This document shows positions 16,489 to 25,609 of a stretch of DNA of 64,000 nt, one piece after another (the first letter of the stretch is position 1; the number at the start of each line of letters is the position of its first letter). The DNA is from Streptomyces sp. NBC_00663 (GTDB taxonomy: Bacteria > Actinomycetota > Actinomycetes > Streptomycetales > Streptomycetaceae): the NCBI RefSeq assembly GCF_036226885.1, contig NZ_CP109027.1, positions 2,728,001 through 2,792,000 on the forward strand, read 5' to 3'. Under the pieces are notes generated by a model, which ran no database searches, was not told where the DNA came from, and worked only from the letters and a program-made list of their open reading frames with translations. A program made the translations under genes and the position numbers.

Positions 16489-17848
16489 CTCCAAGGACCT
16501 CAGCCAGACCGCGTACGACCACCTGTGGATGCACTTCACCCGCATGTCCTCGTACGAGAAGTCGCCCGTCCCCACCATCGTCCGGGGCGAGGGCACCCAC
16601 ATCTACGACGACAAGGGCAAGCGCTACCTGGACGGTCTCGCGGGCCTGTTCGTGGTCCAGGCCGGACACGGCCGTGTCGAGCTCGCCGAGGCCGCCTTCA
16701 AGCAGGCCCAGGAGCTCGCGTTCTTCCCGGTGTGGTCCTACGCCCACCCGAAGGCCGTCGAGCTGGCGGAGCGGCTGGCCCACCACGCACCGGGCGACCT
16801 CAACAAGGTCTTCTTCACCACCGGTGGCGGCGAGGCCGTCGAGACCGCCTGGAAGCTGGCGAAGCAGTACTTCAAGCTCACCGGCAAGCCGACCAAGTAC
16901 AAGGTCATCTCCCGCGCGGTCGCCTACCACGGCACCCCGCAGGGCGCCCTGTCCATCACCGGCCTGCCCGCTCTGAAGGCCCCCTTCGAGCCGCTGGTCC
17001 CGGGCGCGCACAAGGTCCCGAACACCAACATCTACCGCGCCCCGATCCACGGCGACGACCCCGAGGCCTACGGCCGCTGGGCCGCCGACCAGATCGAGCA
17101 GCAGATCCTCTTCGAGGGCCCCGACACGGTCGCCGCGGTCTTCCTGGAGCCGGTCCAGAACGCGGGCGGCTGCTTCCCGCCCCCGCCCGGCTACTTCCAG
17201 CGGGTCCGCGAGATCTGCGACCAGTACGACGTGCTCCTCGTGTCGGACGAGGTCATCTGCGCCTTCGGCCGCCTCGGCACGATGTTCGCCTGTGACAAGT
17301 TCGACTACGTCCCGGACATGATCACCTGCGCCAAGGGCATGACCTCGGGCTACTCCCCGATCGGCGCCTGCATCATCTCCGACCGCCTGGCCGAGCCGTT
17401 CTACAAGGGCGACAACACCTTCCTGCACGGCTACACCTTCGGCGGCCACCCGGTGTCGGCCGCGGTGGGTCTGGCCAACCTCGACCTGTTCGAGCGCGAG
17501 AACCTCAACCAGCACGTCCTCGACAACGAGGGCGCGTTCCGCTCGACCCTGGAGAAGCTCCACGACCTGCCGATCGTCGGCGACGTCCGCGGCAACGGCT
17601 TCTTCTACGGCATCGAGCTGGTGAAGGACAAGGCCACGAAGGAGTCCTTCAACGACGAGGAGACCGAGCGCGTGCTCTACGGCTTCCTCTCCAAGGCCCT
17701 CTACGACAACGGCCTGTACTGCCGCGCCGACGACCGTGGCGACCCGGTCGTCCAGCTCGCCCCGCCGCTGATCTCCAACCAGGAGACCTTCGACGAGATC
17801 GAGCAGATCCTGCGCGCCACGCTGACGGAGGCGTGGACGAAGCTGTAA
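16484..17848 (+). CDS. Class III aminotransferase (putrescine/omega-amine type)
   Basis: PLP-dependent aminotransferase, 454 aa, fold type I. Visible features: GLAGLFVVQAGHGRVELAEA near the N-terminus, the PLP-phosphate motif FTTGGGEAVETAWKLAKQY, the LVSDEVICAFGRLG strand with the cofactor Asp, and the Schiff-base lysine in ITCAKGMTSGYSPIGA. Linkage to gamma-aminobutyraldehyde dehydrogenases, PotD proteins and an AsnC regulator suggests transamination of putrescine (or similar) to 4-aminobutanal. GTG 16484 lies in the second unit of a tandem duplication. It is followed by a strong terminator. Confidence 0.88.
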   Translation: MSSKDLSQTAYDHLWMHFTRMSSYEKSPVPTIVRGEGTHIYDDKGKRYLDGLAGLFVVQAGHGRVELAEAAFKQAQELAFFPVWSYAHPKAVELAERLAHHAPGDLNKVFFTTGGGEAVETAWKLAKQYFKLTGKPTKYKVISRAVAYHGTPQGALSITGLPALKAPFEPLVPGAHKVPNTNIYRAPIHGDDPEAYGRWAADQIEQQILFEGPDTVAAVFLEPVQNAGGCFPPPPGYFQRVREICDQYDVLLVSDEVICAFGRLGTMFACDKFDYVPDMITCAKGMTSGYSPIGACIISDRLAEPFYKGDNTFLHGYTFGGHPVSAAVGLANLDLFERENLNQHVLDNEGAFRSTLEKLHDLPIVGDVRGNGFFYGIELVKDKATKESFNDEETERVLYGFLSKALYDNGLYCRADDRGDPVVQLAPPLISNQETFDEIEQILRATLTEAWTKL

Positions 17849-17863
17849 AGCCGTTCGGCCGCA

Positions 17864-17905
17864 GCCCGGGGTGCACCCGTCCGAGTGACAGGGCGCACCC
17901 CGGGC
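17864..17905 (+). terminator. Rho-independent-like hairpin after the aminotransferase gene
   Basis: GCCCGGGGTGC (17864-17874) pairs exactly with GCACCCCGGGC (17895-17905) around a 20-nt loop. It lies 16 bp past the stop codon and has no U-tract, as is usual in Streptomyces. Confidence 0.75.
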
Positions 17906-18030
17906 CGCGTGCTGTCCGGGGTTCCGGCCCCGGCTCCCTAGCGTGCCCTGTAACCGATCGGCCCTGTCTTCGTTCCCCCGCTCGGGGGATCAACGGCCGG
18001 GAAAACGGATCAGATACGAGGTGTACGCCC

Positions 18031-18780
18031 ATGGAGGCCCCGCCCGACAACGACGTGCTCTGGGCCCGCGCCCTGCACTTCACGCACCCCGACGGCTCAC
18101 CCGCGCTCGGCGGCGTGTCGCTCGGCGTCCGCGAGGGCGAGATCCTCGCGGTGAACGGCCCGCGCGGCAGCGGCAAGACGACGCTGCTCAGCTGTCTGTC
18201 GGGGCTGGTCCCGGCGCAACGCGGCGAGGTCTGGTTCAACAGCGCCCCGGTCCACACCATGGGCCCGATGACCCGCGAGCGCCTGCGCCGCGACCGTTTC
18301 GGCTGGATCGACCCGGCCCCGGTCCTGGTCCCCGAGCTGAACGTATGGGAGAACGCCGCCCTCCCCCTGATGCTGCGCGGCACCAGCCGCCGCCGGGCCA
18401 AGGTGGCCGCCCTGGAGTGGCTGGAGCGCCTCGACATCGGCGACAGATCCCGCAGCCGCCCCCATGAACTCACCCAGCCGGAACGCCAGCGCGCCTGCAT
18501 CGCGAGGGCTCTCGCTCCCGCCCCGACGGTCCTGTTCGCTGACGAGCCGACGGCCCCCCTGCACCGCGCGGACCGCGCCCACGTCCTCCGCACCCTCACC
18601 ACCGCGGCCCGCTCCCACGGCATCACGGTCGTCCTGGCGACCCACGACGCCGAGACGGCCGCGCTCGCCGACCGCACGGTCTCGCTGCTGGACGGCCGCC
18701 GCGTGAACACAGTCCACCTTCCCCCGGTCCACGAATCGGAACCGGCAGGCCAGGGGGCCGCGTGCTCGCTCTCCGTCTGA
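18031..18780 (+). CDS. ABC transporter ATP-binding protein with degenerate signature
   Basis: A 249-aa LolD/FtsE-like ATPase. Walker A is GPRGSGKTT, Walker B is VLFADEPTAPL, and the H-loop is LATHDAETA. The signature reads ELTQPERQRACIARAL instead of LSGGQ, so the second ATP site may be weak. ATG 18031 is chosen over the longer frame, which runs through the preceding terminator. Its end overlaps the membrane partner gene by 19 bp. Substrate unknown. Confidence 0.78.
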   Translation: MEAPPDNDVLWARALHFTHPDGSPALGGVSLGVREGEILAVNGPRGSGKTTLLSCLSGLVPAQRGEVWFNSAPVHTMGPMTRERLRRDRFGWIDPAPVLVPELNVWENAALPLMLRGTSRRRAKVAALEWLERLDIGDRSRSRPHELTQPERQRACIARALAPAPTVLFADEPTAPLHRADRAHVLRTLTTAARSHGITVVLATHDAETAALADRTVSLLDGRRVNTVHLPPVHESEPAGQGAACSLSV

Positions 18781-20168
18781 CCCGCGGCGCCCACCCGGCC
18801 GTCCACCTGCGGCGCCTCCTGGTGTCGACGGCCGCGGCCGGTACGGGCTTCCTCCTCCTCTGCACCCTCGGCTACGCCATGGCCCACCAGGACGACCCAC
18901 GCGGCTCCCTGCTCCGCCTGGCCTGGTGCCTGACCCCGCTGGCCGCCACGGTCTACTTCGCCCTGGCGGTCGCCCGCACCGACCCCGGCACCCGCCCCCG
19001 CCCCGGCCTGGCGGCGATCGGCCTGGGCCCGGCCCGCCTGATGGCCGTCTCGGCGGCGACAACAGCCCTGTCCTGCCTGCTCGGTTCGATGGTGGCGCTG
19101 CTGTTCTTCCTCCACCTGAGGGGCGACCTGACGGGGATGCCCTTCGACGGCGCGGGCGCGGGCTTCCTGGCCCCGGAGAAACCACTGCCCCTGCCGGCTG
19201 CCCTGACCCTGCTGGGGTTGGTACCGGTGATCGCATCGGTGACCGTCGCCTGGGCAATGCGCCCAAAAGACGACAGACCGAAGGGGACGACGAGGTCGTA
19301 CGGCAGGTTCGGCGCGTACGGCACAACGGGAACGAGGGAGACGTTCGGCTCGTACGCCCGCTTCGGCTCCCGCCTCCGGCCGGCCCCGCCCGCCACGGGC
19401 ACTCGATCCGCTCAGCCTGCGGGCAGTCGTGCCGCTGGGGCGGCACCCGGCCCAAAGAAAGGCGGCACCCCGCAAGCGCGGGCAAGCGAAACGCTCCCCA
19501 CCGCAACCCCCACCGAGAGCACCCCGCCCGACAACCTGGACCCCACCACCCTCCCCCCAACCCCCCAAGAGTCCCCAAAGGGCCTCCCCTGGGGCATCGC
19601 CGTACTCGCGGCAGGCCTCGCCGTAGAGGCGTACGCAGGCAGACAGGACACCACCCCCCTCCCAGGCGGCCTCACCGGCGGAGCCCCCGGCACGCTCATC
19701 GGCTGGCTCCTCACAGCCGTAGGCCTCGCGCTCGCCGGCCCCGGCCTCACCCACCTCTGTGGCCGCCTCCTCCAGTCCGCCCGCCCCGGCGCCCTCCGCC
19801 TCCTGGCCGGCCGCGTCCTCATGGCGGAAGCCACCCGCATCGGCCGCCCCCTCGGCGTGGTCTGCGCGGTCGCGTCCGGCACGTACGCCATGACCACCCT
19901 CCACGGCACGGCGACCACTCCGGAGATCGGCCCGCTCACCACCCTCGGCCTGCTCCTGGTCACCGGCTGCACCCTCGCCACGCTCGCCACCGCGGCCGTG
20001 GAGGCGAAGCACGCCCGGGCCGACACCACCGCCGCACTCCTCCGTCTCGGCGCCCCCGCGACGATGCTCCGCAGCGCCGCCGCCCTGCGCGCGGGCGCGG
20101 TGCTGGCGCTGTTCGGCCCGCTCACCCTGGTCGTGGCGGAACTGGCGGCGCTCCCCCTGACCCACTGA
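18762..20168 (+). CDS. ABC transporter membrane component with repeat-derived linker
   Basis: A 468-aa multi-pass protein paired with the ATPase before it. About four helices occupy residues 20-165 and another set 275-465, separated by a non-hydrophobic linker (about 170-275). The FtsX-like pattern is loose; no substrate can be given. Residues about 218-251 of the linker are encoded by a copy of a dispersed double-hairpin repeat that is intergenic elsewhere in this window, so the repeat has become coding sequence without breaking the frame. Confidence 0.7.
   Translation: MLALRLTRGAHPAVHLRRLLVSTAAAGTGFLLLCTLGYAMAHQDDPRGSLLRLAWCLTPLAATVYFALAVARTDPGTRPRPGLAAIGLGPARLMAVSAATTALSCLLGSMVALLFFLHLRGDLTGMPFDGAGAGFLAPEKPLPLPAALTLLGLVPVIASVTVAWAMRPKDDRPKGTTRSYGRFGAYGTTGTRETFGSYARFGSRLRPAPPATGTRSAQPAGSRAAGAAPGPKKGGTPQARASETLPTATPTESTPPDNLDPTTLPPTPQESPKGLPWGIAVLAAGLAVEAYAGRQDTTPLPGGLTGGAPGTLIGWLLTAVGLALAGPGLTHLCGRLLQSARPGALRLLAGRVLMAEATRIGRPLGVVCAVASGTYAMTTLHGTATTPEIGPLTTLGLLLVTGCTLATLATAAVEAKHARADTTAALLRLGAPATMLRSAAALRAGAVLALFGPLTLVVAELAALPLTH
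19413..19514 (+). repeat. Dispersed double-hairpin repeat, copy A (inside a gene)
   Basis: About 100 bp sharing the blocks GCGGGCAGTCGTGCCGCTGG, CGCAAGCGCGGGCAAGCGAA and CCGCAACCCCCACC with copies B and C. It contains the hairpin GTGCCGC-TGGG-GCGGCAC (19429-19446) and CCCGC-AAGC-GCGGG (19469-19482). This copy differs between the two hairpins and lies in frame in the ABC membrane gene. Confidence 0.85.
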
Positions 20169-20279
20169 GCACACGCCCACCAAGAACTCGTACGAAAAAG
20201 ATCCCCGGGCGCCGATGAGTTCCTGATCCGCCCCCGGTCTACCCACCGAACAGCACGCACCCCGATGGGAGAGACCACG

Positions 20280-20699
20280 ATGACCGCGACGCCCTACCAG
20301 CAGATGATCTTCATCAACCTGCCCGTGAACGACCTCGACGCGTCGAAGAAGTTCTTCACGGAGCTGGGCTACTCGATCAACCCCCAGTTCAGCGACGAGA
20401 ACGCGGCTTCCGTCGTGATCAGCGACACGATCGTCGCGATGCTGCTGACCAAGCCCTTCTACGCCACCTTCACCGACAAGGAGATCGTGGACGCGACGAA
20501 GAGCAGCGAGATGCTGGTCTGTCTGAGCGCCGAGAGCCGCGAGAAGGTGGATGAGCTGGTGGAGAAGGCCGTCGCCGCGGGCGGTACCGCCTCGGCGAAG
20601 ATCCAGGACATGGGCTTCATGTACGGCCGTGCCTTCGACGACCTCGACGGCCACACCTGGGAGGTCGTGTGGATGGACCCGGCCGCGGTGCAGGGCTGA
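20280..20699 (+). CDS. VOC family (glyoxalase-like) protein
   Basis: A 139-aa vicinal-oxygen-chelate protein. FINLPVNDLDASKKFFTELGYSINPQFSDENAASVVISDTIVAMLL is the N-terminal beta-alpha-beta-beta-beta module, and FMYGRAFDDLDGHTWEVVWMDP is the C-terminal one with the metal-type Glu. It could be a dioxygenase, glyoxalase or resistance protein; the family does not decide. ATG 20280 follows GGGAGAG; ATG 20265 is in frame but that site then falls inside the gene. Monocistronic. Confidence 0.82.
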   Translation: MTATPYQQMIFINLPVNDLDASKKFFTELGYSINPQFSDENAASVVISDTIVAMLLTKPFYATFTDKEIVDATKSSEMLVCLSAESREKVDELVEKAVAAGGTASAKIQDMGFMYGRAFDDLDGHTWEVVWMDPAAVQG

Positions 20700-20744
20700 A
20701 CCACCCCCGAAGGAGCCGGAGAAGGCCGTGTCTAGCATGGGCGG

Positions 20745-21866
20745 GTGCAGACGATGCCCGCCCATGCGGCCCACCACGACGACCGTGAAATCGAGACCCT
20801 CGACGACTTCGACGCGAAGGTCTCGGCCCGCGGCACCCTCGCCGGCTTCCGCGTCCAGGCCGTCGATCTGAGGGACCGTACAAGGGAGTTGCTCGCCACG
20901 GACACCGCGGGCGCGGTCTTCCTCGGCTGCCCCATGCGCGAGGACGCGGCGGCCAAGGTCCGCGCGGACGGCGCGATGGTCTTCCCGCCCGTCCCTGATC
21001 TTCCGTTCGACCCCTACCGCGGTCTGCTCTACTCCCCGGACGAGCTGTTCGCCCATCTCACCAAGGGGTACGAGGAGACGCCGGACGCCCGCGCGTACGC
21101 CTGGTTCCAGCGAACCAAGGCCGACGGCGACATATTCGCCTCGATGCTCCGCTCGATCCACGACGACGCCGTCTCGGACGCCCTCGACGAACTCCTGTGC
21201 GGGACCCGGGTGGTGGGCGTCATGGGCGGCCACGCGATGGGCCGCGGCACGGAGGCGTACGCCGGTGCCGCCCGGCTCGGCCGGGAGCTGACCCGGGCCG
21301 GCCTCACCGTCGCCACCGGGGGCGGCCCCGGCGCGATGGAGGCGGCGAACCTCGGTGCGTACGCCGCCCCGTACGACGACGCGATGCTCACCGAGGCGCT
21401 CCGACTCCTCGCCGGGGCACCGAAGTTCACCCCGTCGGTCACCGACTGGGCCGCCGCCGCCTTCGAGGTGCGATCGCGCTGGCCGAAGGGCGGCTCGTCC
21501 GTGGGCATCCCGACCTGGTTCTACGGCCATGAGCCGCCGAACCCCTTCGCCTCGCACATCGCCAAGTACTTCGCCAACGCCACCCGCGAGGACGGCCTGT
21601 TGGCCCGCTCGACCGCGGGGGTGGTGTTCCTGCCGGGCGCCGCCGGGACCGTACAGGAGATCTTCGACAACGCGACGCCCAACTACTACGAGTCGCGGGG
21701 CGAGCCGACCCCGATGGTGCTCGTCGACCGGGCGCACTGGACCGAGCGGCTGCCGACCTGGCCCCTGCTCACGGCACTTGCGCGGGAACGTTCGATGGAG
21801 TCGCGAATCGCCCTTGTTGACCGAATCGAGGAGGCTCCGGCGGCGTTGAAACGTCTCGGTGGTTAA
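20745..21866 (+). CDS. LOG family (lysine-decarboxylase-like) Rossmann protein
   Basis: A 373-aa protein of the LOG/MoCo-carrier-like fold. The family motif GGGPGAMEA is near residues 190-198, and the PGxxGTxxE motif appears as PGAAGTVQE near 303-311. LOG enzymes release cytokinin-type bases from nucleoside monophosphates; this member is longer than plant-type LOGs (about 200 aa) owing to an N-terminal extension of about 140 residues, so its substrate may differ. GTG 20745 is used; ATG 20754 is in frame. Confidence 0.8.
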   Translation: MQTMPAHAAHHDDREIETLDDFDAKVSARGTLAGFRVQAVDLRDRTRELLATDTAGAVFLGCPMREDAAAKVRADGAMVFPPVPDLPFDPYRGLLYSPDELFAHLTKGYEETPDARAYAWFQRTKADGDIFASMLRSIHDDAVSDALDELLCGTRVVGVMGGHAMGRGTEAYAGAARLGRELTRAGLTVATGGGPGAMEAANLGAYAAPYDDAMLTEALRLLAGAPKFTPSVTDWAAAAFEVRSRWPKGGSSVGIPTWFYGHEPPNPFASHIAKYFANATREDGLLARSTAGVVFLPGAAGTVQEIFDNATPNYYESRGEPTPMVLVDRAHWTERLPTWPLLTALARERSMESRIALVDRIEEAPAALKRLGG

Positions 21867-21904
21867 TAAGCAGGCAAAGCCAATGCCTGTGATGCGCTTA
21901 CGCG

Positions 21905-21932
21905 TTGACACTACTTACGCCACACTTATAAA
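21905..21932 (+). promoter_or_regulatory. Candidate vegetative promoter for the LAETG surface protein
   Basis: TTGACA (21905-21910), a 16-bp spacer, and TATAAA (21927-21932) match a sigma-70 type promoter. It sits about 100 bp upstream of the GTG at 22029 in an AT-richer stretch. Confidence 0.5.
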
Positions 21933-22028
21933 CCTGTGAGCCTCTTGGGAATGGTGTTGTCGCATCTCGTGATGCTCCCTCACCACTCCTCCCACCCCCC
22001 GCAATTGCGCATCCCGTAAAGGACAAAC

Positions 22029-22733
22029 GTGGCAGTTCTGTCCATATCCCGCCGCACCGTCGCCCGTTCCGTGCGTGTCCTCGGTGTCGCCTCCGCTTCG
22101 GCCGCGCTCGCGCTCGGTGTCGCCGGCAACGCGCTGGCGTGCAACATCAACGAATTCTCCGCCGAAGCCAAGTGCGACGGCGACAAGGGCATCATCAACG
22201 TCACCGACGTGGACAAGTCCGGCGTCGAAGCCACCGTCTCCGTGTACCTGGTGGAGAACAACGCCGACGTCCGCAAGGTCGGCGAGCAGACGGTCAAGGG
22301 CTCCAAGGACGGCACGACGATCACCTTCGAGGAGGCCTGGAAGCCCAACGCGGAGTACCGCGTCCACGTGGTCGCCGAGCCCTACATCAAGGGTGAGGAC
22401 GTCAGCCCGAACCTGACGACCCCGGCCACGGCCTGCAAGACCGACGACGAGACCCCGACTCCGACGGCCACCCCGTCGCCGTCGGCGTCCGAGTCCACCC
22501 CGGCCGAGGAGGAGTCCGACAGCCCGACCCCGTCGGCCTCCGAGAGCAGCACCGCCCCGGCCGAGTCCACCCCGAGCAGCGCCCCGTCGGCGGCCGGTGA
22601 GTCCAACCTCGCCGAGACCGGCGCCAACTCGAACACCGGCATGATCGCGGGCATCGCGGTCGCCCTGGTCGCCATCGGTGGCGGCGCGGTCTTCTTCGGC
22701 CTGCGTCGTCGCGGAGCGAACAGCAGCCGCTGA
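22029..22733 (+). CDS. LAETG-motif sortase-anchored surface protein
   Basis: A 234-aa secreted protein. The signal peptide ends near [11 protein letters not shown] folded domain (about 38-140) with paired cysteines (ACNINEF, AKCDGD, TACKTDD) is followed by a Ser/Thr/Pro/Glu stalk. The sorting signal is LAETG at about 198-202, then a hydrophobic helix and [14 protein letters not shown] is the recognition motif of Streptomyces class E sortases, so it should be wall-linked by a sortase other than the class F enzyme in this window. GTG 22029 follows AAAGGA. Confidence 0.88.
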   Translation: MAVLSISRRTVARSVRVLGVASASAALALGVAGNALACNINEFSAEAKCDGDKGIINVTDVDKSGVEATVSVYLVENNADVRKVGEQTVKGSKDGTTITFEEAWKPNAEYRVHVVAEPYIKGEDVSPNLTTPATACKTDDETPTPTATPSPSASESTPAEEESDSPTPSASESSTAPAESTPSSAPSAAGESNLAETGANSNTGMIAGIAVALVAIGGGAVFFGLRRRGANSSR

Positions 22734-22750
22734 GCACGACACGCACACCG

Positions 22751-22784
22751 GTGTGGCCCGCCTCCATCAGGAGACGGGCCACAC
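22751..22784 (+). terminator. Hairpin terminator after the LAETG gene
   Basis: GTGTGGCCCG (22751-22760) and CGGGCCACAC (22775-22784) form a perfect 10-bp stem with a 14-nt loop, 17 bp after the stop. Confidence 0.75.
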
Positions 22785-22810
22785 CCATGTCACCCCATCG
22801 CGTCCCGCCC

Positions 22811-22907
22811 CAGCTGCGGGCAGTCGTGCCGCTGGGGCGGCACGGGTGGGCGCAGCGGCACCCGCAAGCGCGGGCAAGCGAAACCCCGCCCACCGCAACC
22901 CCCACCC
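22811..22907 (+). repeat. Dispersed double-hairpin repeat, copy B (intergenic)
   Basis: It lies between the convergent LAETG gene and thiQ. Hairpins are GTGCCGC-TGGG-GCGGCAC (22826-22843) and CCCGC-AAGC-GCGGG (22861-22874). The middle GGGTGGGCGCAGCGGC is shared with copy C. Confidence 0.88.
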
Positions 22908-22919
22908 AGCCGCACCCAA

Positions 22920-23939
22920 TCAGCGGCCCAGCACCACAACCTCACCCGCATCGAACTCCACGCCCACCACGTCCCCCACCTCCGGCGCCTCCCGCAACGC
23001 ACACGCCGCCTCCAGCACCGGCGCGTCCCCCTCCGGCCGCAACCGCACCGCGACATGCGTGCCCTTGAACGTGCGCGCGACCACGGAGCAGCGCAACCCC
23101 GCGTCCACGAGCCGCACCCCCGCCGGCCGCACCAGCACCCTCCGCACCCCCTGCGAGGCCCCCTCAGGCACCGGCACCTTCCCCCACGGCGTGTCCGCGG
23201 CCTCACCGCTCACCGTGCCCTCGACGACGTTCTCGAAGCCGAGGAACCGCGCCACGAACTCGTCGGCGGGCCGCTGCCACACCTCAAGCGGCGTACCGGA
23301 CTGGGCGATCCGCCCGTCCCGCATCACCACCACCCGGTCGGCGAGCGCGAACGCCTCCCCCTGGTCGTGCGTGACCGCGAGCACGGTCGTGCCCAACCGC
23401 CCGAACAACTCGCGCAGTTCGACGACCAGCCGCTCCCGCAGCGAACGGTCCAGCTGCCCGAGCGGCTCGTCCAGCATCAGCAGCCGAGGCCGGGGCGCGA
23501 GCGCCCGCGCGAGCGCCACCCGCTGCTGCTCACCCCCGGAGAGGGCGGAGACGGCGCGCGGGGCGGCCCCGGGCAGCCCGACCAGGTCCAGCAACTCCCC
23601 GACCCGTCCGGCCTGTTCGCCCTTCGGGCTTCCGTGCATGCGCAGCCCGAACGCCACGTTCCCGCCCACGTCCCGCTGCGGGAACAGCTGATGGTCCTGG
23701 AACATCAGCCCGACTCCGCGCTTGTGCGCGGCCACTCCCGCCTGGTCCCGCCCGTCCAGCAACACCCGGCCGCCGTCCAGGTGTTGCAGCCCGGCCACCA
23801 CCCGCAGCAGCGTCGACTTGCCGCTCCCGCTCGGCCCGAGCACACACACGATCTCGTGCTCGGCGACCGACAGGTCGACCCCGTCCAGGACGGCCCGTCC
23901 GCCGAGGCGGACCGTCGCCTCCTCCAGCGCAAGCAGCAT
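22920..23939 (-). CDS. thiQ: Thiamine ABC transporter ATP-binding protein
   Basis: A 339-aa ATPase. Walker A GPSGSGKST, Q-loop MFQDHQLFPQ, signature ALSGGEQQRVALARAL, Walker B LLMLDEPLGQLD, H-loop VTHDQGEA, then a TOBE-like C-terminal domain (about 235-339). It overlaps the permease stop (TGATG) and is the last gene of the thiB-thiP-thiQ operon. The family includes iron and thiamine importers; the upstream TPP riboswitch points to thiamine. Confidence 0.85.
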   Translation of the reverse strand: MLLALEEATVRLGGRAVLDGVDLSVAEHEIVCVLGPSGSGKSTLLRVVAGLQHLDGGRVLLDGRDQAGVAAHKRGVGLMFQDHQLFPQRDVGGNVAFGLRMHGSPKGEQAGRVGELLDLVGLPGAAPRAVSALSGGEQQRVALARALAPRPRLLMLDEPLGQLDRSLRERLVVELRELFGRLGTTVLAVTHDQGEAFALADRVVVMRDGRIAQSGTPLEVWQRPADEFVARFLGFENVVEGTVSGEAADTPWGKVPVPEGASQGVRRVLVRPAGVRLVDAGLRCSVVARTFKGTHVAVRLRPEGDAPVLEAACALREAPEVGDVVGVEFDAGEVVVLGR

Positions 23940-25609
23940 CAGAACTCACCCGTCCGGTCGGTCCGCAGCCGCTCAAGGACCAGCAGCGCCACCGCGCACA
24001 CCACCATCAGAATCGTCGAGAGGGCCATGGCCTGGCCGTAGTTGAGGTCTCCGGCCCGCCCCAGCAGCCGTGCCACCGCGACCGGCAGTGTCGGGTTGTC
24101 GGGCCGTGCGATGAACACGGTCGCCCCGAACTCCCCCAGCGACACGGCGAACGCGAACCCGGCCGCGATCAGCAAGGCCCGCCGCACCAGCGGCAGATCG
24201 ACCTCCCGCCACACCCGCCACGGCGACGCCCCGAGCACGGCCGCCGCCTCCCGCAGCCGCTGGTCCACGGCCCGCAGCACCGGCAGCATGGTCCGTACGA
24301 CGAAGGGAACGCCGACCAGCGCCTGCGCGAGGGGCACCAGGATCCAGGACGCCCGCAGATCCAGCGGAGGCTCGTCGAGGGCGATCAGGAACCCGAACCC
24401 GACGGTCACCGCGGACACGCCCAGCGGCAGCATCAGCAGGGCGTCGAAGCCCCGTACGAACCGCCCCGCGTCCCGCCGCGTGAGCGCCGCCGCGGCGAGC
24501 CCCCCGATCAGCACCGCGATGGCGGTGGCGGCGACGGCGTACTCCAGGGAGTTACCGATCGCCTCGATCGGCGGCACCAGGAACACGCCCCCGTCGGCCG
24601 AGGTCAGCGCCCGGTAGTAGCCGAAGTCCGGTGCGTCGAGCGACCGTTGGACGAGGACCGCGAGCGGCAGCACCAGCAGCACGGCGATCGTGACCAGCAC
24701 CCCGGCAAGGAGCGCCCACTGTCCGACCCGGCGCGGCCGGCGGGCGGTCGTCCCCGGGGCGACCAGGCGCAGCACGCTCTCCCGGCGCCGTACCGTCCAC
24801 GCGTGCACGGCGAGGATCCCGCCCACCGCCACGAACTGCACCAGCGTCAGGACCGCGGCCGTACCGAGATCGAAGATCTCCGAGGTCTGCCGGTAGATCT
24901 CCACTTCGAGCGTCGAGAAGGTCGGCCCGCCGAGGATCTGCACCACCCCGAAGGAGGTGAAGGTGAAGAGGAAGACCATGAGCGCGGCGGCGGCCACGGC
25001 CGGCGCGAGCGCGGGCAGCGTGACCTTCCGCCAGGCCCGCCACGAGGAGGCGCCCAGCATCCGCGCGGCCTCCTCCTGCCGCGGGTCGAGCTGCCCCCAC
25101 AGCCCGCCCACCGTCCGTACGACGACGGCATAGTTGAAGAAGACGTGCGCGAGCAGGATCGCCCACACGGTGGTGTCCAGGCGTACGCCCCACAGCTCGT
25201 CCAGCAGCCCACCGCGCCCCACCAGTGCCAGGAACGCCGTGCCGACGACCACCGTCGGGAGCACGAACGGCACGGTGACGACGGCCCGCAGGATCTGCTT
25301 GCCGGGGAAGTCGTAGCGGGCGAACACATACGCGCCCGGGAGAGCGACCGCGAGCGTCAGCGCGGTGGAGGCGAGCGCCTGCCAGGTCGTGAACCACAGG
25401 ACGTGCCGGATGTCGGACTGCGCGAGCACGTCCGCGATCCGCCCGAACTGCCAGCTCCCGTCCGCCTTGAGCCCCCGCGCGACGATCGCGGCGACGGGCC
25501 AGGCGAAGAAGAGCGCGAAGAACGCGACGGGCACGGCCATGAGGCCGAGCCGGGCCGCAGCGCCCTTCTTCGAAGGAGGGCCGCTTACTTCAGTACGAGC
25601 GAGGTCCAC
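23939..25609 (-). CDS. thiP: Thiamine ABC transporter permease (fused double-length type)
   Basis: A 556-aa inner-membrane permease with about twelve helices in two homologous halves, each with an EAA loop (EEAARMLGASSWRAWRKVTLP in the first, LREAAAVLGASPWRVWREVDLP in the second). This fused ThiP/FbpB form needs no separate partner permease. The start GTG 25609 overlaps the thiB end by 25 bp; no strong ribosome site is seen, so translational coupling is likely. Confidence 0.85.
   Translation of the reverse strand: MDLARTEVSGPPSKKGAAARLGLMAVPVAFFALFFAWPVAAIVARGLKADGSWQFGRIADVLAQSDIRHVLWFTTWQALASTALTLAVALPGAYVFARYDFPGKQILRAVVTVPFVLPTVVVGTAFLALVGRGGLLDELWGVRLDTTVWAILLAHVFFNYAVVVRTVGGLWGQLDPRQEEAARMLGASSWRAWRKVTLPALAPAVAAAALMVFLFTFTSFGVVQILGGPTFSTLEVEIYRQTSEIFDLGTAAVLTLVQFVAVGGILAVHAWTVRRRESVLRLVAPGTTARRPRRVGQWALLAGVLVTIAVLLVLPLAVLVQRSLDAPDFGYYRALTSADGGVFLVPPIEAIGNSLEYAVAATAIAVLIGGLAAAALTRRDAGRFVRGFDALLMLPLGVSAVTVGFGFLIALDEPPLDLRASWILVPLAQALVGVPFVVRTMLPVLRAVDQRLREAAAVLGASPWRVWREVDLPLVRRALLIAAGFAFAVSLGEFGATVFIARPDNPTLPVAVARLLGRAGDLNYGQAMALSTILMVVCAVALLVLERLRTDRTGEF

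Noticed and set aside
17649..21911. A 1420-codon open frame on the minus strand
   Set aside because: It is antisense to the aminotransferase, ABC, VOC and LOG genes and is Arg/Gly/Ala-rich with no domain. In high-GC DNA the antisense frame of a real gene often stays open.
22678..23691. A 337-codon plus-strand frame over thiQ
   Set aside because: Ser/Thr/Pro-rich antisense of thiQ that also runs through repeat copy B.
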